DNA from: Acanthamoeba sp. SK_2022b
Lineage: Eukaryota; Discosea; Longamoebia; Acanthamoebidae
Length of the DNA stretch: 64,000 nucleotides
NCBI GenBank assembly: GCA_027943245.1
Contig: JANDJZ010000315.1
Location: 1-64,000, forward strand
Direction: 5' to 3'
The position numbers and the translations under genes were made by a program. Position 1 is the first letter of the stretch. Each line of letters starts with the position of its first letter. Below are positions 1 to 13,896 of the stretch, piece by piece. Below the pieces are notes generated by a model. That model saw only the letters and a list, made by a program, of their open reading frames with translations. It did not search any database and was not told the origin of the DNA.

Positions 1-2788
1 CCGCCGCCGTCCTCGTCGTTCTCTTCGAGGAAGGGGAACGAGGTCGCGCCGGCGTTGAGGCTGGCGAGCGTGAAGTCGGCCAGGCGCGGCCGCGGCGGGC
101 TGAGCGTGGGGGCCACCTCCTCGGGCGGCGGGTACTGGTGGACGATGGACGGCGGGATGGGCGTGACGGAGGTGACCGACGGCGCGTTGGGCGTGCGCGG
201 GAAGTGCAGGCCGTGGGCCTCGGGCGTCTGCACGGCCTCGGGCGAGCAGCCGCCCGGCATGGGCGAGCAGATGCCCGGCGACGCGCCGCGATGCGGCGCC
301 GGGTAGAAGCCGGGCTGGTGCATGGACGCCGAGGTCGAAGTGGAGGTCGAGGAGGAGGCGGCGGCGGCGGAGGAGGAGGCGGGGAGGTGATGCGGAGGCA
401 GCGAGCGCTGCGGGTGGGTGGCGTGTGGTGGCATGTGACCGTAGGGGTTGTGCGAGGGGACGCCGGTGTACGCGCCGCTCGGTCCCAGCGAGGGCGAGAT
501 GTGCGGCGCGTGCATGCCGGCCTGCGACGCGACGCCCATCGGAGGCGGCGACGGAACCTGGCCAGAGCCACAACCAAACCACTCGTCAACAAACGACAAA
601 CGCCGAAGAGAGTGGGGGAGGGGAGAGAGGCGTACGGCTGGGGTCCGTGGAGAGAGAAGGCCGGGAGAGGCGGGGCTCTGCGTGAGGGCTCCGAGCGCGG
701 CGTTGAGATGGGAGAGGGAGGAGGGGCTCGACGACGTCGCGGTGGAGCCGGCGGTGGGGGACCGAGAGTAGGCGCCGTTGGCGCCGCCCAGGGGCGAGGT
801 GACGTGACGCGCGTAGGGGTTCTCGGCGCTGTTGTTGCGGGACATGGCCATCGGCGCGCCGCCGGGCGGCGGATAGGAGTACGGGTAGGGGCCGACGGGC
901 GGCTGGTGCTGTGGCGGCAAGTAGCTGGCGCTGGGCATGCGCTCGCGCTCCACCAGCGCCATGTCGTTCGTCGTGTGCTGTGGCTGCGGCGGCGGGTAGT
1001 AGGAGTAGGAGCCCGAAGCGACGGGGGCGCCGGCAGGGTAGGCGAGGTAGCCCTTGACGCCGGCGGCGGGGGCAGCCACCGGCATCTCCACCTCGCGGCC
1101 GTAGGCCTGCTGGTGGTGCTGGGCATTCCACGCTCCGCGCGTGCGCTCGGCCATCTCGCGCTCCCGCGCATAGTGCTGCATGAGGAATCGCTCCATGCCC
1201 TTGAACGCCTGTCGCAGTTCGAGCATGTGTCGGTGCGTCTCCTCCTGTCGTCGCTCGAGCACTTCGATGCGCGAAAATATGTACTCCCTCGCCTCCCGCA
1301 CCGTGAGGAATCGGTCGGCCATCGGCGCGGGACCGTTCACGGCGTTGCCCATGACCCCTGGCCCTGCCGCCGTCACCGCCGGCGGCATGGGCGTCATCTG
1401 TCCCTCCATGCCCCGGCTCGGCCCTCCCGAGTAGGGCAGCGGCGGTGGTGGGTACTGCGTGCGTGGACTTTGTCAGCCAATGAACGGGGACGAGGGAGTG
1501 AGGGAGTGGGTACCGCTCGGTAGTCCTTGCCGTTGCCGCTGTTGGCGTGGCCCGCATTGCCATGGAGATGGTAGTGCGATGTGTAGGGCGTGTGGAGGGA
1601 GGGACTGCTGTGCGTGGCAGCGGGCAGGCCCGGCTTGGCCTGCGCGTGCGCGGGCAGCGGAAGCTTGGCGCCGCGCCCGGCGGCGCTGGTGGAGGAAGAC
1701 GACGACGACGACGAAGTCGAAGAGACAGCGACAGCCGAGGCACCGCCGTCTTTGGTCGTCTTCTTGTCGCCTGAGGTGGAGATCGAGGTCGCGGTCGCGG
1801 TGCGTTCGGTCGTGGCGACCTCCTGTTGCTCTTCTTCGTCTTCGTCGTCGTACTCCTCGTCCTCGTCGCTGCTGCCGTCGCCCTCGGCTTCGGCCTGACG
1901 CTTGCTGCCGGCCGTGGGTTTGCCGTGGGCAGCCGCTGGCGTCTTGGCGGCAACGGCTTGTCGATCGGTTCCCCTGCGATTCGGCTGGGCCCCAGCATAC
2001 ACCGCGTCGCCCTTGCGTTGCTTTCCCCAGTGAAATCCCACCGATTCGAGGCGGGCTCGTCGCTCGTCGGACAGCTTGCCCTTGCGGTAGGTGATCTTCT
2101 GGTTCTGAGCCCAGTACTTGAGCAGAGGCATCTCCTTCACCGGTATGCGGAAATGGCCGTGCTGCTCTTTGAAGCGAACGAGCTCATCGAATTTCTGATC
2201 CCATTGCTGATCGCCGACCTTCCTCTTCTTTAAGGCCTTCTTGATGGTGTTAGGGCTCTCTGTCGCGCTTCCCTCCTCCCCTCCGGTAGCTTGCGATTCG
2301 CTGTCCTGCCCAAGATCTTCTTGAAAGAAGGTCTCCTCGAAGAAGTCGTTCTGCAACTTCTTAGCATTACGCGTTGGATTACGCCGCCTCTTTTTGTGGT
2401 TGCTGCCAACAGTATCGCCTTCGCCCTCGCTGGCCATTGTTGCATTCGATTGGGGTTCGCCTTCTGCTGCTGGTGCGTTGCCGATTTTCTCTCCTTCTTC
2501 ACCCCAATCGAAGCCAATCTCGTTCAGTCGCTCTTCCTTGTCCTTGGCCAGCTTGCCCTCCTTCTTCTGGTTCCTCATTTCGGCCACCCACCTACCCAAT
2601 TTCGAGATTTTGGGTTTCTTCACTCCTTTTCCTGACCTTAACGCCTCCCCTTCTTCACCACCGGTGGCCAGCGAGTCCATGCTGCGCCCGTTCTCGTCCT
2701 TCCACTCCACGAGCTCCGCCAGCATGGCGGTCCACTCTGCTTCAGCTGCTGCCGCGGCTCCGCTGCGCCGGCTCGCCCTCGTTTCCAT
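1..2788 (-). CDS. HA-domain (helicase-associated) protein, C-terminus beyond window
   Basis: Model: complement(join(<1..557,636..1454,1514..2788)); both introns are GT-AG (59 and 78 bp) and keep frame. Two helicase-associated (HA, PF03457-type) repeats are visible: residues about 18-100 (starts EWTAMLAELVEW, ends GFDWG, with an acidic insert) and about 196-256 (WDQKFDELVRFKEQHG ... VGFHWGK). Repeats ending in GF-W-G are the family hallmark; they form small helical, probably DNA-binding units. No helicase motifs are seen. The rest is low complexity: Lys/Arg-rich, an acidic SDEDEEYDDEDEEE run, poly-Ser, then Pro/Gln/His/Tyr-rich sequence with one short helical segment around 1180-1330. This suggests a nuclear DNA-associated protein (inference). 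The frame is open upstream to 2908, so a start there is possible; I prefer 2788 because it lies just before the first HA repeat. The 3' end is outside the window. Confidence 0.75.
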
Positions 2789-3279
2789 CTCTAGATAAGT
2801 GAGCTTCTTCAGTACTGCACGCTTGCTCGAGCACCACAGTGCCGCGTCTGTCGTGAGTTTGGTCGTAGCTGGCGCACGGCAACACCTCGTGCTCGCCCCA
2901 CTTGCCAATCTCTTCCTGCTATCCGCCCACGCCCCCCTGGTTGGTGCGGTCTTTCGCGCAGGGCTTCTTCGCCTTCCTCTTCATTATCGGACTCGAAATT
3001 TCACACTTTCGCAAGTAACCAATGCCAATGCAGCTTGCCTGGATAACTCCCGAACTCGCGATTTTTCTTTTTTTTCCTTTAATACTTGGCATGCCAAGGA
3101 GGTCGGTTGGCGTGTGGGCGGGAAACAAAGGCCTCCCGCAACGTTGCGAAAAACGCAACAGCCAAGGCCCCATCCCTGGGGCTTCTTTTGAAAAGACCAC
3201 ACAACCATCAAACCACTCGAGTACTGTGCCCGAGAGGAGAGTTACCATAGAATGCTGCTTGACCACACTCCTCCCGCTG
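2789..3279. promoter_or_regulatory. Divergent intergenic region
   Basis: About 490 bp separate the start codons of two divergent genes. It must hold both promoters and 5' UTRs. I see no recognisable TATA box or other named element. The short frames open here are not convincing as genes. Confidence 0.4.
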
Positions 3280-4705
3280 ATGGCAAGAAGAGGTTCGCCT
3301 GGCCGAAACACTTACTTGCCGTGCTTTCTGGAAGACCACTTGGCTGACTTGTCGTGTCGCACTTGCAGAAGCGCCAAGTCCAAGAAGAAAGACCTCCCTG
3401 CGCTTAACCTTCCTCTGAAGGAAGAGCTGAACAAGGAGAACAAGGAGAACAACCAGAACGTTAACAACGTGGCGACTGAAGTGCAGAAGCCCAAGTCCAC
3501 GAACGAGGAGACCACTTCGATCGAGGTGCCACAGGAACCTTCTGTCCCCGCATACTTGCCCGCTCTGCTGCCTGAAGATGAGATCACGCCGGCCGATGTC
3601 GAACACAGCGAGCTTCGGAAGGTAATCAAACTCGCGCAACGCAAAACACAGATGAAGTTCGGCTCTTGGTGGTTTTTGTTTATGCTCTCTGTTTTCGCTT
3701 CACATACCTTGGAGAAGGTAACTACGATCATCATCGTTTATCTTCGTCAATTTCATTCTCGGCATCTGTTAAATCTCCTAGTGATAAAGATGTTAAAGCG
3801 TTTACTGGCACTGACCAATCACCAACAGAGGCGCGAGGAAGTGGAGCGACTGCTGTCCGAGAAGCGTGAGCTTGAGGAGATGCTCGCCTTTCACCAGCAG
3901 CGACTCAAGAAGAAGGATCAGGAGACCAAGACCGAGCGCGTTGAGAAGGGTACATTCTGGGCAGTACGGGTGCGCTAAGAATTCCACTAACGGCCCGTAC
4001 GTCAACAGAAAAGCTGCAGGCCGAGGTGGCTTCGCTGTCCGTGGCTATCGACACGCTGAAGGACCGTATCGAAGAGCTGGAGCGCGACCTGGCCACGGCT
4101 CGCGAGGAAAAGGCCATAGAAGTGGAGAAATCGCGACACTTGGCCAAGCTGCACGCCGAGCAGGCTCACCAGCACGCTGCCATGATTGCCGAGGAGCAGA
4201 GGCAGCACGAGAAGGAGCTGAGCGAGGAGCGCGAGAAGATGCGTCAAGTGGAAACGCAGCTAAAGGACACCCAGGATGCCAACGCAGCGCTCCTTCACGA
4301 AGTGCAGGAGGTGCATGTCGAAATGAAGGAAATCAAGGAGAGCAGGGAGGCCGCACAGCAGCTGGCTACCCTCACCGCCGTGAAGGACGCCTTTGCTAAG
4401 CAAATCGAAGTCCAGAAGAAGGAGAACGAGGATCTCACTGCCCAAGTCGATACGCTCCAGCGTGAGTACGTTTCATTTTATAAGCACAGTGTTCACACAC
4501 GCGCTCTCTGATTGATCCTGTTTCGTTCAGGTTGTTCTTCACGTTGGCCCTGGCCCTGAAGCTGAGCAGCTCTCTGATGGGCAAGGCTTGCAACAAGGAC
4601 GTGCATGCGCTCTGGGAGCAGGCTAAGCAGAACGCGATCACACCCGACCAGTTCAGCCGTTGGCTCTCGCTCCAGTTCGCCGAGGTTCAGCAGAGCGAAC
4701 TCTAA
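3280..4705 (+). CDS. Coiled-coil protein, unknown function
   Basis: Model: join(3280..3320,3369..3621,3829..3949,4009..4465,4531..4705), 348 aa. The first ~95 residues are polar (KENKENNQN, Pro/Glu-rich). From about residue 98 to 300 the chain is an almost uninterrupted heptad-type coiled coil rich in Glu, Lys, Gln and Arg. The C-terminal ~55 residues form a more hydrophobic helical segment (LFFTLALALKLSSSLMGK) and end in QQSEL. I do not recognise a family; it is probably a cytoskeletal or scaffold component. The last intron uses the GTACG donor at 4466, which restores frame. The 207-bp intron at 3622-3828 is long for this window and could hide a small exon. Confidence 0.6.
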
Positions 4706-4935
4706 TTGGCCAGAGCTTCTTTGTACTTAGCTGAAGCACTGAGTTCGCATCCTTGGAGGATGTTGAACCCTCCGCGTCTGTACATAATGAAAGCGTATCT
4801 TTATCTCCGCGCCTTGTCTCAACAACGGGTGCCCGAAGTCCTGTCGCGTAAGCCACCTGTCGGCAGTCTACACTTCGCGTCGACTACAATAATGCACACG
4901 GCTGCCGCCGTTATCTTATTGACTCCACGCTCCCC

Positions 4936-7443
<2,508 letters not shown>

Positions 7444-7475
7444 GCCAAGGCCATTGTTGCACCGTTACCTTCCAC

Positions 7476-7502
<27 letters not shown>
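7476..7502 (+). repeat. Poly-A tract (27 A)
   Basis: An uninterrupted run of 27 A lies 33 bp after the esterase stop codon and 35 bp before the next start codon. The upstream gene has 12 introns, so this is not the tail of a processed retrocopy of it. Confidence 0.9.
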
Positions 7503-7506
<4 letters not shown>

Positions 7507-7536
7507 CACAACCGTTGCACCAGCACAAAAGACTGG

Positions 7537-10500
7537 ATGGAGGGCCTGGGGCGCTACCTTGAGTCCTCGCAGTTGGCCGACGTGGAAGTCGAGGCCGATG
7601 GTCGTCTGTTCCCTGCCCATCGCATCGTCTTGGCCCGCCATTCCCTGCTGTTGCGCCAAATCTTCACAGATTTGCAAGGGTTGCCCGAGCTTGTTGTGCC
7701 GCTTCGGATTATCGTTCGAGGCGACGGTGTCGAAGACCCACTTGTGGAGGGCAATAAGATCGAGATCGAACTGCCGCCGGGGGCATGGCCGTTGGTGGCG
7801 TCGTTCATGTACGAGGGCTCCGTGCTGCTGCACCCCAACAACGTCCTGCCTCTCTTTGACAGCGCTGCGCGTCTGCAGGTGCGTTGTGCGTGTGGCATGT
7901 TGCATCCTGCGCCAAAGCCAGCTGCTGGGACTGACCAATTGGTTTGTCTGTGGGTTGTGTGCAGATACCTGGCCTCCACACACAGTGCAAGCGATTCCTC
8001 GTGGCTGGCGAGGGTGACATCTTGGGGCTCGCCGCTTCCGCAGGCCAGTCGGGTCTTGCCGCTGCAGAAGGTGTGCATCTCTCTCGCTCTCTCTCTCGCG
8101 CAACATTGGCTAACCGGTGAGGTTGCTCTGTTCTCTCTCTACTTTGCATTGTAAGAGCACTGCCTGGCTCGCGTCGCGCAAGAGCTGCCTGCCCTCGTGC
8201 GGGCCGACGTCGATGCCTTTGCGCGACTCGCCCCGGCGCAGCTGCTCAGGCTCTACCGCAGGCCCGACCTCAACACCGAAGGCAACGAATACCTCCTATG
8301 GCACATTCTCGCGCGGTGGACGCGAGCCAACCTTCCCGCCTCGCTTGCCCTCGCCGGCGAGCGAGCAGCGGACGCCGGCAACGAAGAGGAGGAGGACAAG
8401 GACGAGGTCAACCAAGCCCACCACTTCCTGCAGGAGGCGCTGGGCCTGATCCGCTTCGCCCTGCTCACGTCGGCGCAGTTGGCCGAGGTCCAGCAGAGCG
8501 CCCTCGCCGTGCGGCTGCTGCCGGAAGGCTACTTCCTGCGGGTCTACGCCCACAAGCTCGAGCTACAGCAGTCCCCCAGCGCCACTGCGCTCGCTGCCGT
8601 GCCGACCTCGGCCGACTTCCTCCCCCGGCGACCGCCTCCCAACGAAGCCGGCGGCAAGGCGGCAGCCGTTGTGATCGGGCAGGTCGTCATGGGCGCGATG
8701 GACCAGTCGTTCTTGTGGAGGATACATGGAGTGCGGGAGGCGCTGGGCCTGGACGACCTCCTGAGCACGTCGACTCGAACATTCAGGAGCCCTTCGTTCG
8801 CACTCGACGGCTCGCGACGGTATCCCTGCGCCACATCGCGCATGCCCCGTTAAGTGGTGTCGCCCATCTCATTTTGTCCTTGCACTGGCGCTGTCGACAG
8901 GCAGTTCGTGCTGAGCTACAGTGCGATGGAGCGGAGCCTCAAGCTGCACGTCGCTCGATCGCGCGCACTCAGCGACAGCATCCAGTGTGCGGGGGACGCG
9001 CAGCCGCTTCCGCGGCTTGTGGACGATGACGACCACAGAGACTCCACGAGCCGCCGCGCCGCCGCCGCGCATTACATCGCGGTGGTCCACCCGCAACAGT
9101 CGCACGACTCGATCACGCGTGAGCTGACGCCCCAGTCTGCGGCCCTGCGGGTCGTGCTGGTCGACCTGACCAGCCAAGGGTTCATCGGGCGCGCCGAGGA
9201 CAGCGCCGACGTGCTGCTGGTCCAGCTCCTCTCGGTTTCGCTTCCCTCGCGGTCCACGCCCGCCTCGCACCTGACCGAGGCCATCAACGAGGATGACGAG
9301 GACGCCGCGGAGGCGGACCAGCAGGCCAACGGTCGGTGGCTAGCCCAGAAGGCCAAGGACACGGGCAGGGACGAAGCGGACAACGACAAGGAGGGCTTCA
9401 TGCACTTCTTCCGCAGCGAGACCCTGGCTGACGTCACCCTCCGACTTGTCGACGAGAATTACAAGAGCCAAGGGGCCGAACGCGAAGGCGAAGGCGAAGC
9501 CGAGGGTCGGGTGGTGAAGGAGGTGAGGGCGCATCGGCTGCTGCTCTGCTGCGGCTCGGACTACTTTGATTCGATGTTTGGGTCCCCGTGGAGCGAGGCG
9601 CTCACGAGCGAGGTGTGCATCCCCCTGGCCGCGAGCGCCGAGGACGACGATTCGGAGGAGCGCGGGGCAGAGCTGGCTGCGCAGAAGGGCGAAGCCGACA
9701 TGTTCACGGAGATGATCGCGTCCTTCTACGGCCAGGCCATAACGCCCAACGAAAGCAACGTGCTGCCTTTGCTCAAGATCTCGCTCCGCTTTCTCGCGCA
9801 CGCGCTCTCGGAAAGGTTCGGCGTCGTCGTGGTCGTTCGCGCTCTCTTGGCGTTTCATCTCCTTGTCTGGCTGACACGAGCGGTTCTCCCGTCCCATGTG
9901 CGCCTAGCTGCTTGGCCTGGCTCAAGGACGACGCCGAGGTGGAGCAGCTGTTCTCGCTCTTGATGAGGGCCAACCGTCTCAACCTCGCCCAAGCGCAAGG
10001 TCGTTCACTCCACAACCATCACTACACACCACAGCTCTCTTTTGAAAACAAACATTGAATATTTCTTGTGAATTTATTTATTTATTCAATTGATTACTCA
10101 TTTGCCTATAACAGATTGCCTGATGGACAGGCTCGCGATTGAGTTTGGCAGCATGGTGAAGCGTGGACAGACTCACCTCTTTGAGCAGTTGTCCTACGAA
10201 CAGCTCCTCGAGCTCACCCAACGCGACCAGCTCTTCACGCTCGACGAGTACCAGGTCTTACAACTCCCCCGCACAAACGCATGCTGTGAGTGGCGCGCAC
10301 TATAGTCATTAACGTGCAAACTTGCGTGTGCAGGTCTGGTCGGTTATTTCGCACTACGTCAACACGCACGGACACGAACTGCATGAATCGGAGGTGGCCT
10401 TTCTGCTTGGCGCGGTCCGCTATCCTCTGCTCACGTCTACCGAGATCCTTCAGGTTCACCCCCCCCCCGCGCATCGCCCTCTCTCGCGCCTCCGCGTGCC

Positions 10501-12223
10501 TCCTAACGACCAATCACAGATTGCACAGAACAGGCTGGTGTCGGCCGACCACATACGGGCGGCCCTCGCCTTCCGGCTGGCGCACCACGAAGCCCTCCCT
10601 TCGTCCACGGTGGTCTACGGGCAGAGGTACGCCTCAGACAGGCCTTCCACCCCCCCCCCCTCCAAACCGAGCCACGCTGGCTGGAGGCTCACGGGCCACA
10701 CGCAAATCGATAGCAGCCCCACGAAGCCGCGCTCGAGGGACGGCCTGTGGTGCTTCGCCGTCCCCGGGATCGAGCGGTTGTTGGACGCCGAGAAGCGACG
10801 TAAGGCGCAGCGTAAGGAGCACAAGCGCCTCGAGGAGAAGGCGCGGAACCCGGCCCTCATCAGCGTCTACTATCCGACCTCGGCTTCGGACGATCCGGGC
10901 GGCGTGAGCGCCGGCAGCAAGAGCAAGCGCAGACGCGAGAAGCGACTGGCCGCCACCAGCGTGCAGAGCGCAACGTTCGTCGACCGAGTAGGCTGCAGCT
11001 GGCACGTAGTCTCCCCCTAGCGATTTTATTACTTTTATATTTGATTTTTTAATATTTAAACTTTACATAGTTGATTATTTATTGACACGCGTTCGCTGGT
11101 GGATGATCAGGACGCTTCGTGTGTTCCCCGAGTTCAGGCATGGCCAACACTTTGTTTCACTGGAGGTCGAGTTCTACCCGCCCGCCAGCGCAATGCAGCA
11201 TCGCCTTCCCCGTGGCCACACGCGAGGAGCCAGAGCCGAACACACGAGTATGTGATCCGCGCCTTGCCGTCACTCGTCGGCTTTCCATCCAACGACGTTG
11301 CTGTAACGCCGTTGTTCCTCGCCTCGATTCAGGTCGAATCGAAGAGGCCCAGCTCTCCTCGTCCACCTTGGACCACAAGTTCGGCACGGTCTTCACCGGC
11401 CGCGTTGTGCTGCAGTTCATCACCCAGTCTCCGTTTAGGATGATCGCGCGAGGCACGCCTCTTCTCCCAACCCCCCCCCCCCCTCCCTTCTTCCCCCGCC
11501 CCTCGCTCGCTCGCTCGCTCTCGCTTCGGGTTCGTGGTCGGTGATCTCACGATGGCGGCTTGCGCAGAGTTTCCGTTTGCGTTCCGCTATCCCAACGAGC
11601 GGGTGGACTACACCCAGCTGTTCACGCTCGCCGACCTGCGCGCGTTGCGCCTGATCGAGGACGCCGACCTGCCCGGCCGCGACGGCCTCACCATCCAATT
11701 TGAAGTGCGGCTCGGCCCGGCCGTGAGGCCGACGGCCAAGCCGAGCCCGCTCGCCACGATCGCTGCCGCCGCCGCCGCCGCCGCCAGCGGTGAACCAGGC
11801 TCGGCGCACTTTGTCCAGGCCCGCTTCCGCCACCACGCGCGACGAAGCGGGGACGGCGGACAACAGCGCGACGAGACGGAGGAGGGCGAGTTTGTGTGCG
11901 AGGTCGTGAGCGAGTTCCAGCTGCCCGCGATCCTCACGAGCTACGTGGTCCTGCCGGACCGCCGTGGCCTGCTCATGATGGCGGGCGGTCGCGAGCGGCA
12001 GGACCGCGCCATCCAGATACGGGGGGCCAAGGCCGAGGTGGACGTGCTGTTCATAGATAGCAGGAAGCGCATCGTCGACATCGAGCGCCGCCTCGTGTTC
12101 GCCACCGTCCATCCGCTCAGGGACGCGGACGTGTGTTACGTGTGCGTAGTCAACACCCGAGACCGGAGCGCGCTCGTTCCTCACCTTTCCGCCGGCGACA
12201 CCGTCGATTTTGAGATGCTGTGA
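7537..12223 (+). CDS. Tandem BTB-BACK-MATH protein
   Basis: Model: join(7537..7878,7965..8070,8156..8819,8901..9815,9908..9999,10115..10254,10334..10453,10520..10626,10717..10991,11071..11247,11333..11452,11568..12223), 1,237 aa. BTB/POZ 1 starts at residue ~5 (SSQLADVEVEADGRLFPAHR). It is followed by a BACK-like helical region and a MATH-like domain (QSFLWRIHG ... STRTFRSPSF). A second BTB (SETLADVTLRL ... VRAHRLLLCCGSDYFDSMF), BACK and MATH-like domain follow. BTB/MATH proteins usually link substrates to Cullin-3; that role is inferred. Two junctions are unusual. The intron 11453-11567 has a GC donor (GAG^GCACGCC). The join 10992-11070 also needs a GC donor and is the weakest point; without it the first part stops at 11020. 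I keep one gene because the second MATH domain is split across that point (WCFAVPGIERLL before, LRVFPEFRHGQHFVSLEVEF after). Confidence 0.65.
11453..11567 (+). other. GC-AG intron
   Basis: Donor GAG^GCACGCC, acceptor TTGCGCAG^AG. No GT in reach keeps the frame (CGA G|AG TTT). Confidence 0.7.
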
Positions 12224-12416
12224 GCTTGTGTATAAAATAATAGGTCAAAATAAATAATACCTAGATAATAAATAAATTAAAGATATAATTAAGACCCGAG
12301 TTCTGGTTGGCGAAAACTCCTCCTTATCTCGTTGCTGAGGAAGGAAGGTTCTTTGCTGAAAAGACAAGAGCACCAGTTTCTCCAGCTTATCGTTCTTTTG
12401 AGCAAACAACGATAAC

Positions 12417-13808
12417 ATGGGCACAAAGGTCAGCAAGAGGGCCGCAGCCAGAACAGCAGCCAGTGCGTTTCATCCGCCGACGTGCACGTTGGCGGCGTGT
12501 ATCTCTCCACTGGCGCTCCTGCGCCAGCAGGGCAAGGGGGAGGACGGGTGGTCGCCCCAGGTGGAGGAGGCCGTGGAAGCCAAAGCCCGCCAAGCCCTTC
12601 AACTGCCTGATGGACAGTGTGCCGTGGCTCTGTCCCAGCTACCACCAGAACTGCTGCTGAGCCTCCTCTCCTTCCTCGACTATAGTACTTCAACCCCCCC
12701 CCCCGCACGTCGCAGTTAGTTGAGCTGAGCAAACGCGTGTAGAGGCGCTGTTGCAGTTCGGCCAGACGTGTGCGTGGGCCTACGGAGTGGTGCACCATCA
12801 GTACACAGACCTCGTCATGACCAAGCAGCTTCAAGCCGTAGCGTCTCCTCCAGCAGAAGCGAAAGAAGAAGGAGCAGCAGAAGGAGGGGCCGCTGAAGAA
12901 AGCAACGCGGCGGCGGTGCCCATCGGGACCGGCCTCACCAAGGAGGAGGTGGCCGAGGAGGTCGCGCGCCTGATGGTCACCAACAGGATGCGTCGCGAAG
13001 CTCACAAGCCAGCGGACACTGCGATCAGGGACTTCCAGTCGATGTTCGACCCGGAGGAGCCCGAGCAGCGCATGGCCGTGGTCGCCTCCATCCGCCAGTT
13101 CTCCGTGCCCAAGGCCCTCTACCGCTTCCGTGCGCCCCCCCCCCCAGGCTACATGGCCGCTTAAGTGCGTACTGACTTGCCATGTATATGCGTGCGTGCG
13201 TAGACAACAAGCTGGGCGAGACGGTGGCTCGCGGGCTGCGTCGTGCGGAGGTGAAGATCTCGAAGCCCAAGAGCGACGCATGGGACGAACTGGACGCGTG
13301 GTCCGGGTGGGGCGAGGTGTCAATCGTGCCCTTGGGCCCCGAGCTGGTCCCCGTCACGCTGAAGGCCGACTTTGACAAAATCATCAGAGGTAGACCCCAC
13401 GCGATGTGGTCCATTGCGAGCACGTGCCGCGGACTTAAGGCCTTTCTCCTGACATCGTCGTGGCAGGCAACGAGGAGATCAATTGCAGGCCCGATAAGGC
13501 CGTGCGAGCACGGGTGCCTTCCGCAGAGGACGCGCTTCGGGCCCTCGGCTCCCTGGTGGACAGCGACGAGATACTCCTTTGGCACGACACGACCTTCGAG
13601 GTTCTCCCTCCTTGCATCGCCCTCTGCGTGCTTTCCTCTTGGGCCTGGGTTGGCGGTCAGTTGACCTCCCATGGGCTGGCAGGTTCACGGCTACACGGGG
13701 AGCAAATTCCTGGTGGTGGGCGGAGGCCGAGGGTGCATCATTCAGTGGGAGTACTACTCCAACTACTGCGGCGGTCCCTACGCCAGCTACTCCTGCGGGA
13801 GGGGCTAA
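12417..13808 (+). CDS. F-box protein with N-myristoylation signal
   Basis: Model: join(12417..12684,12743..13129,13204..13389,13467..13600,13683..13808), 366 aa. The N-terminus MGTKVSKR fits a myristoylation signal (Gly2, Ser6, Lys7), suggesting membrane attachment. An F-box sits at about residues 70-110 (LSQLPPELLLSLLSFLDYK, split by the first intron), implying an SCF ubiquitin-ligase substrate adaptor (family knowledge). The C-terminal 220 residues contain an acidic/Ala-rich linker, a region with GETVARGLRRAEVKI and WDELDAWSGWGEVSIVPL, and a Gly/Tyr-rich tail (FLVVGGGRGCIIQWEYYSN). I recognise no substrate-binding repeat family there. Confidence 0.75.
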
Positions 13809-13896
13809 GGCCCGGCACAGAGCGAAGAAGTGGCATTTTATGGTCCTTTTCAGCAAGGGTTTCTCTTTGTTTTGTGTTTTCTTCAAAGAGGGCAAG

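Noticed and set aside
138..2094. Long open frames on the plus strand and in a second minus frame over the first gene
   Set aside because: GC-rich shadow frames (Arg/Gly/Pro/Ala-rich, no domain); the HA-domain frame on the minus strand explains the region.
7444..7536. Poly-A tract as evidence of a retrotransposed gene copy
   Set aside because: The gene before it has 12 introns and the gene after it has many, so neither is a processed copy; I see no target-site duplication.
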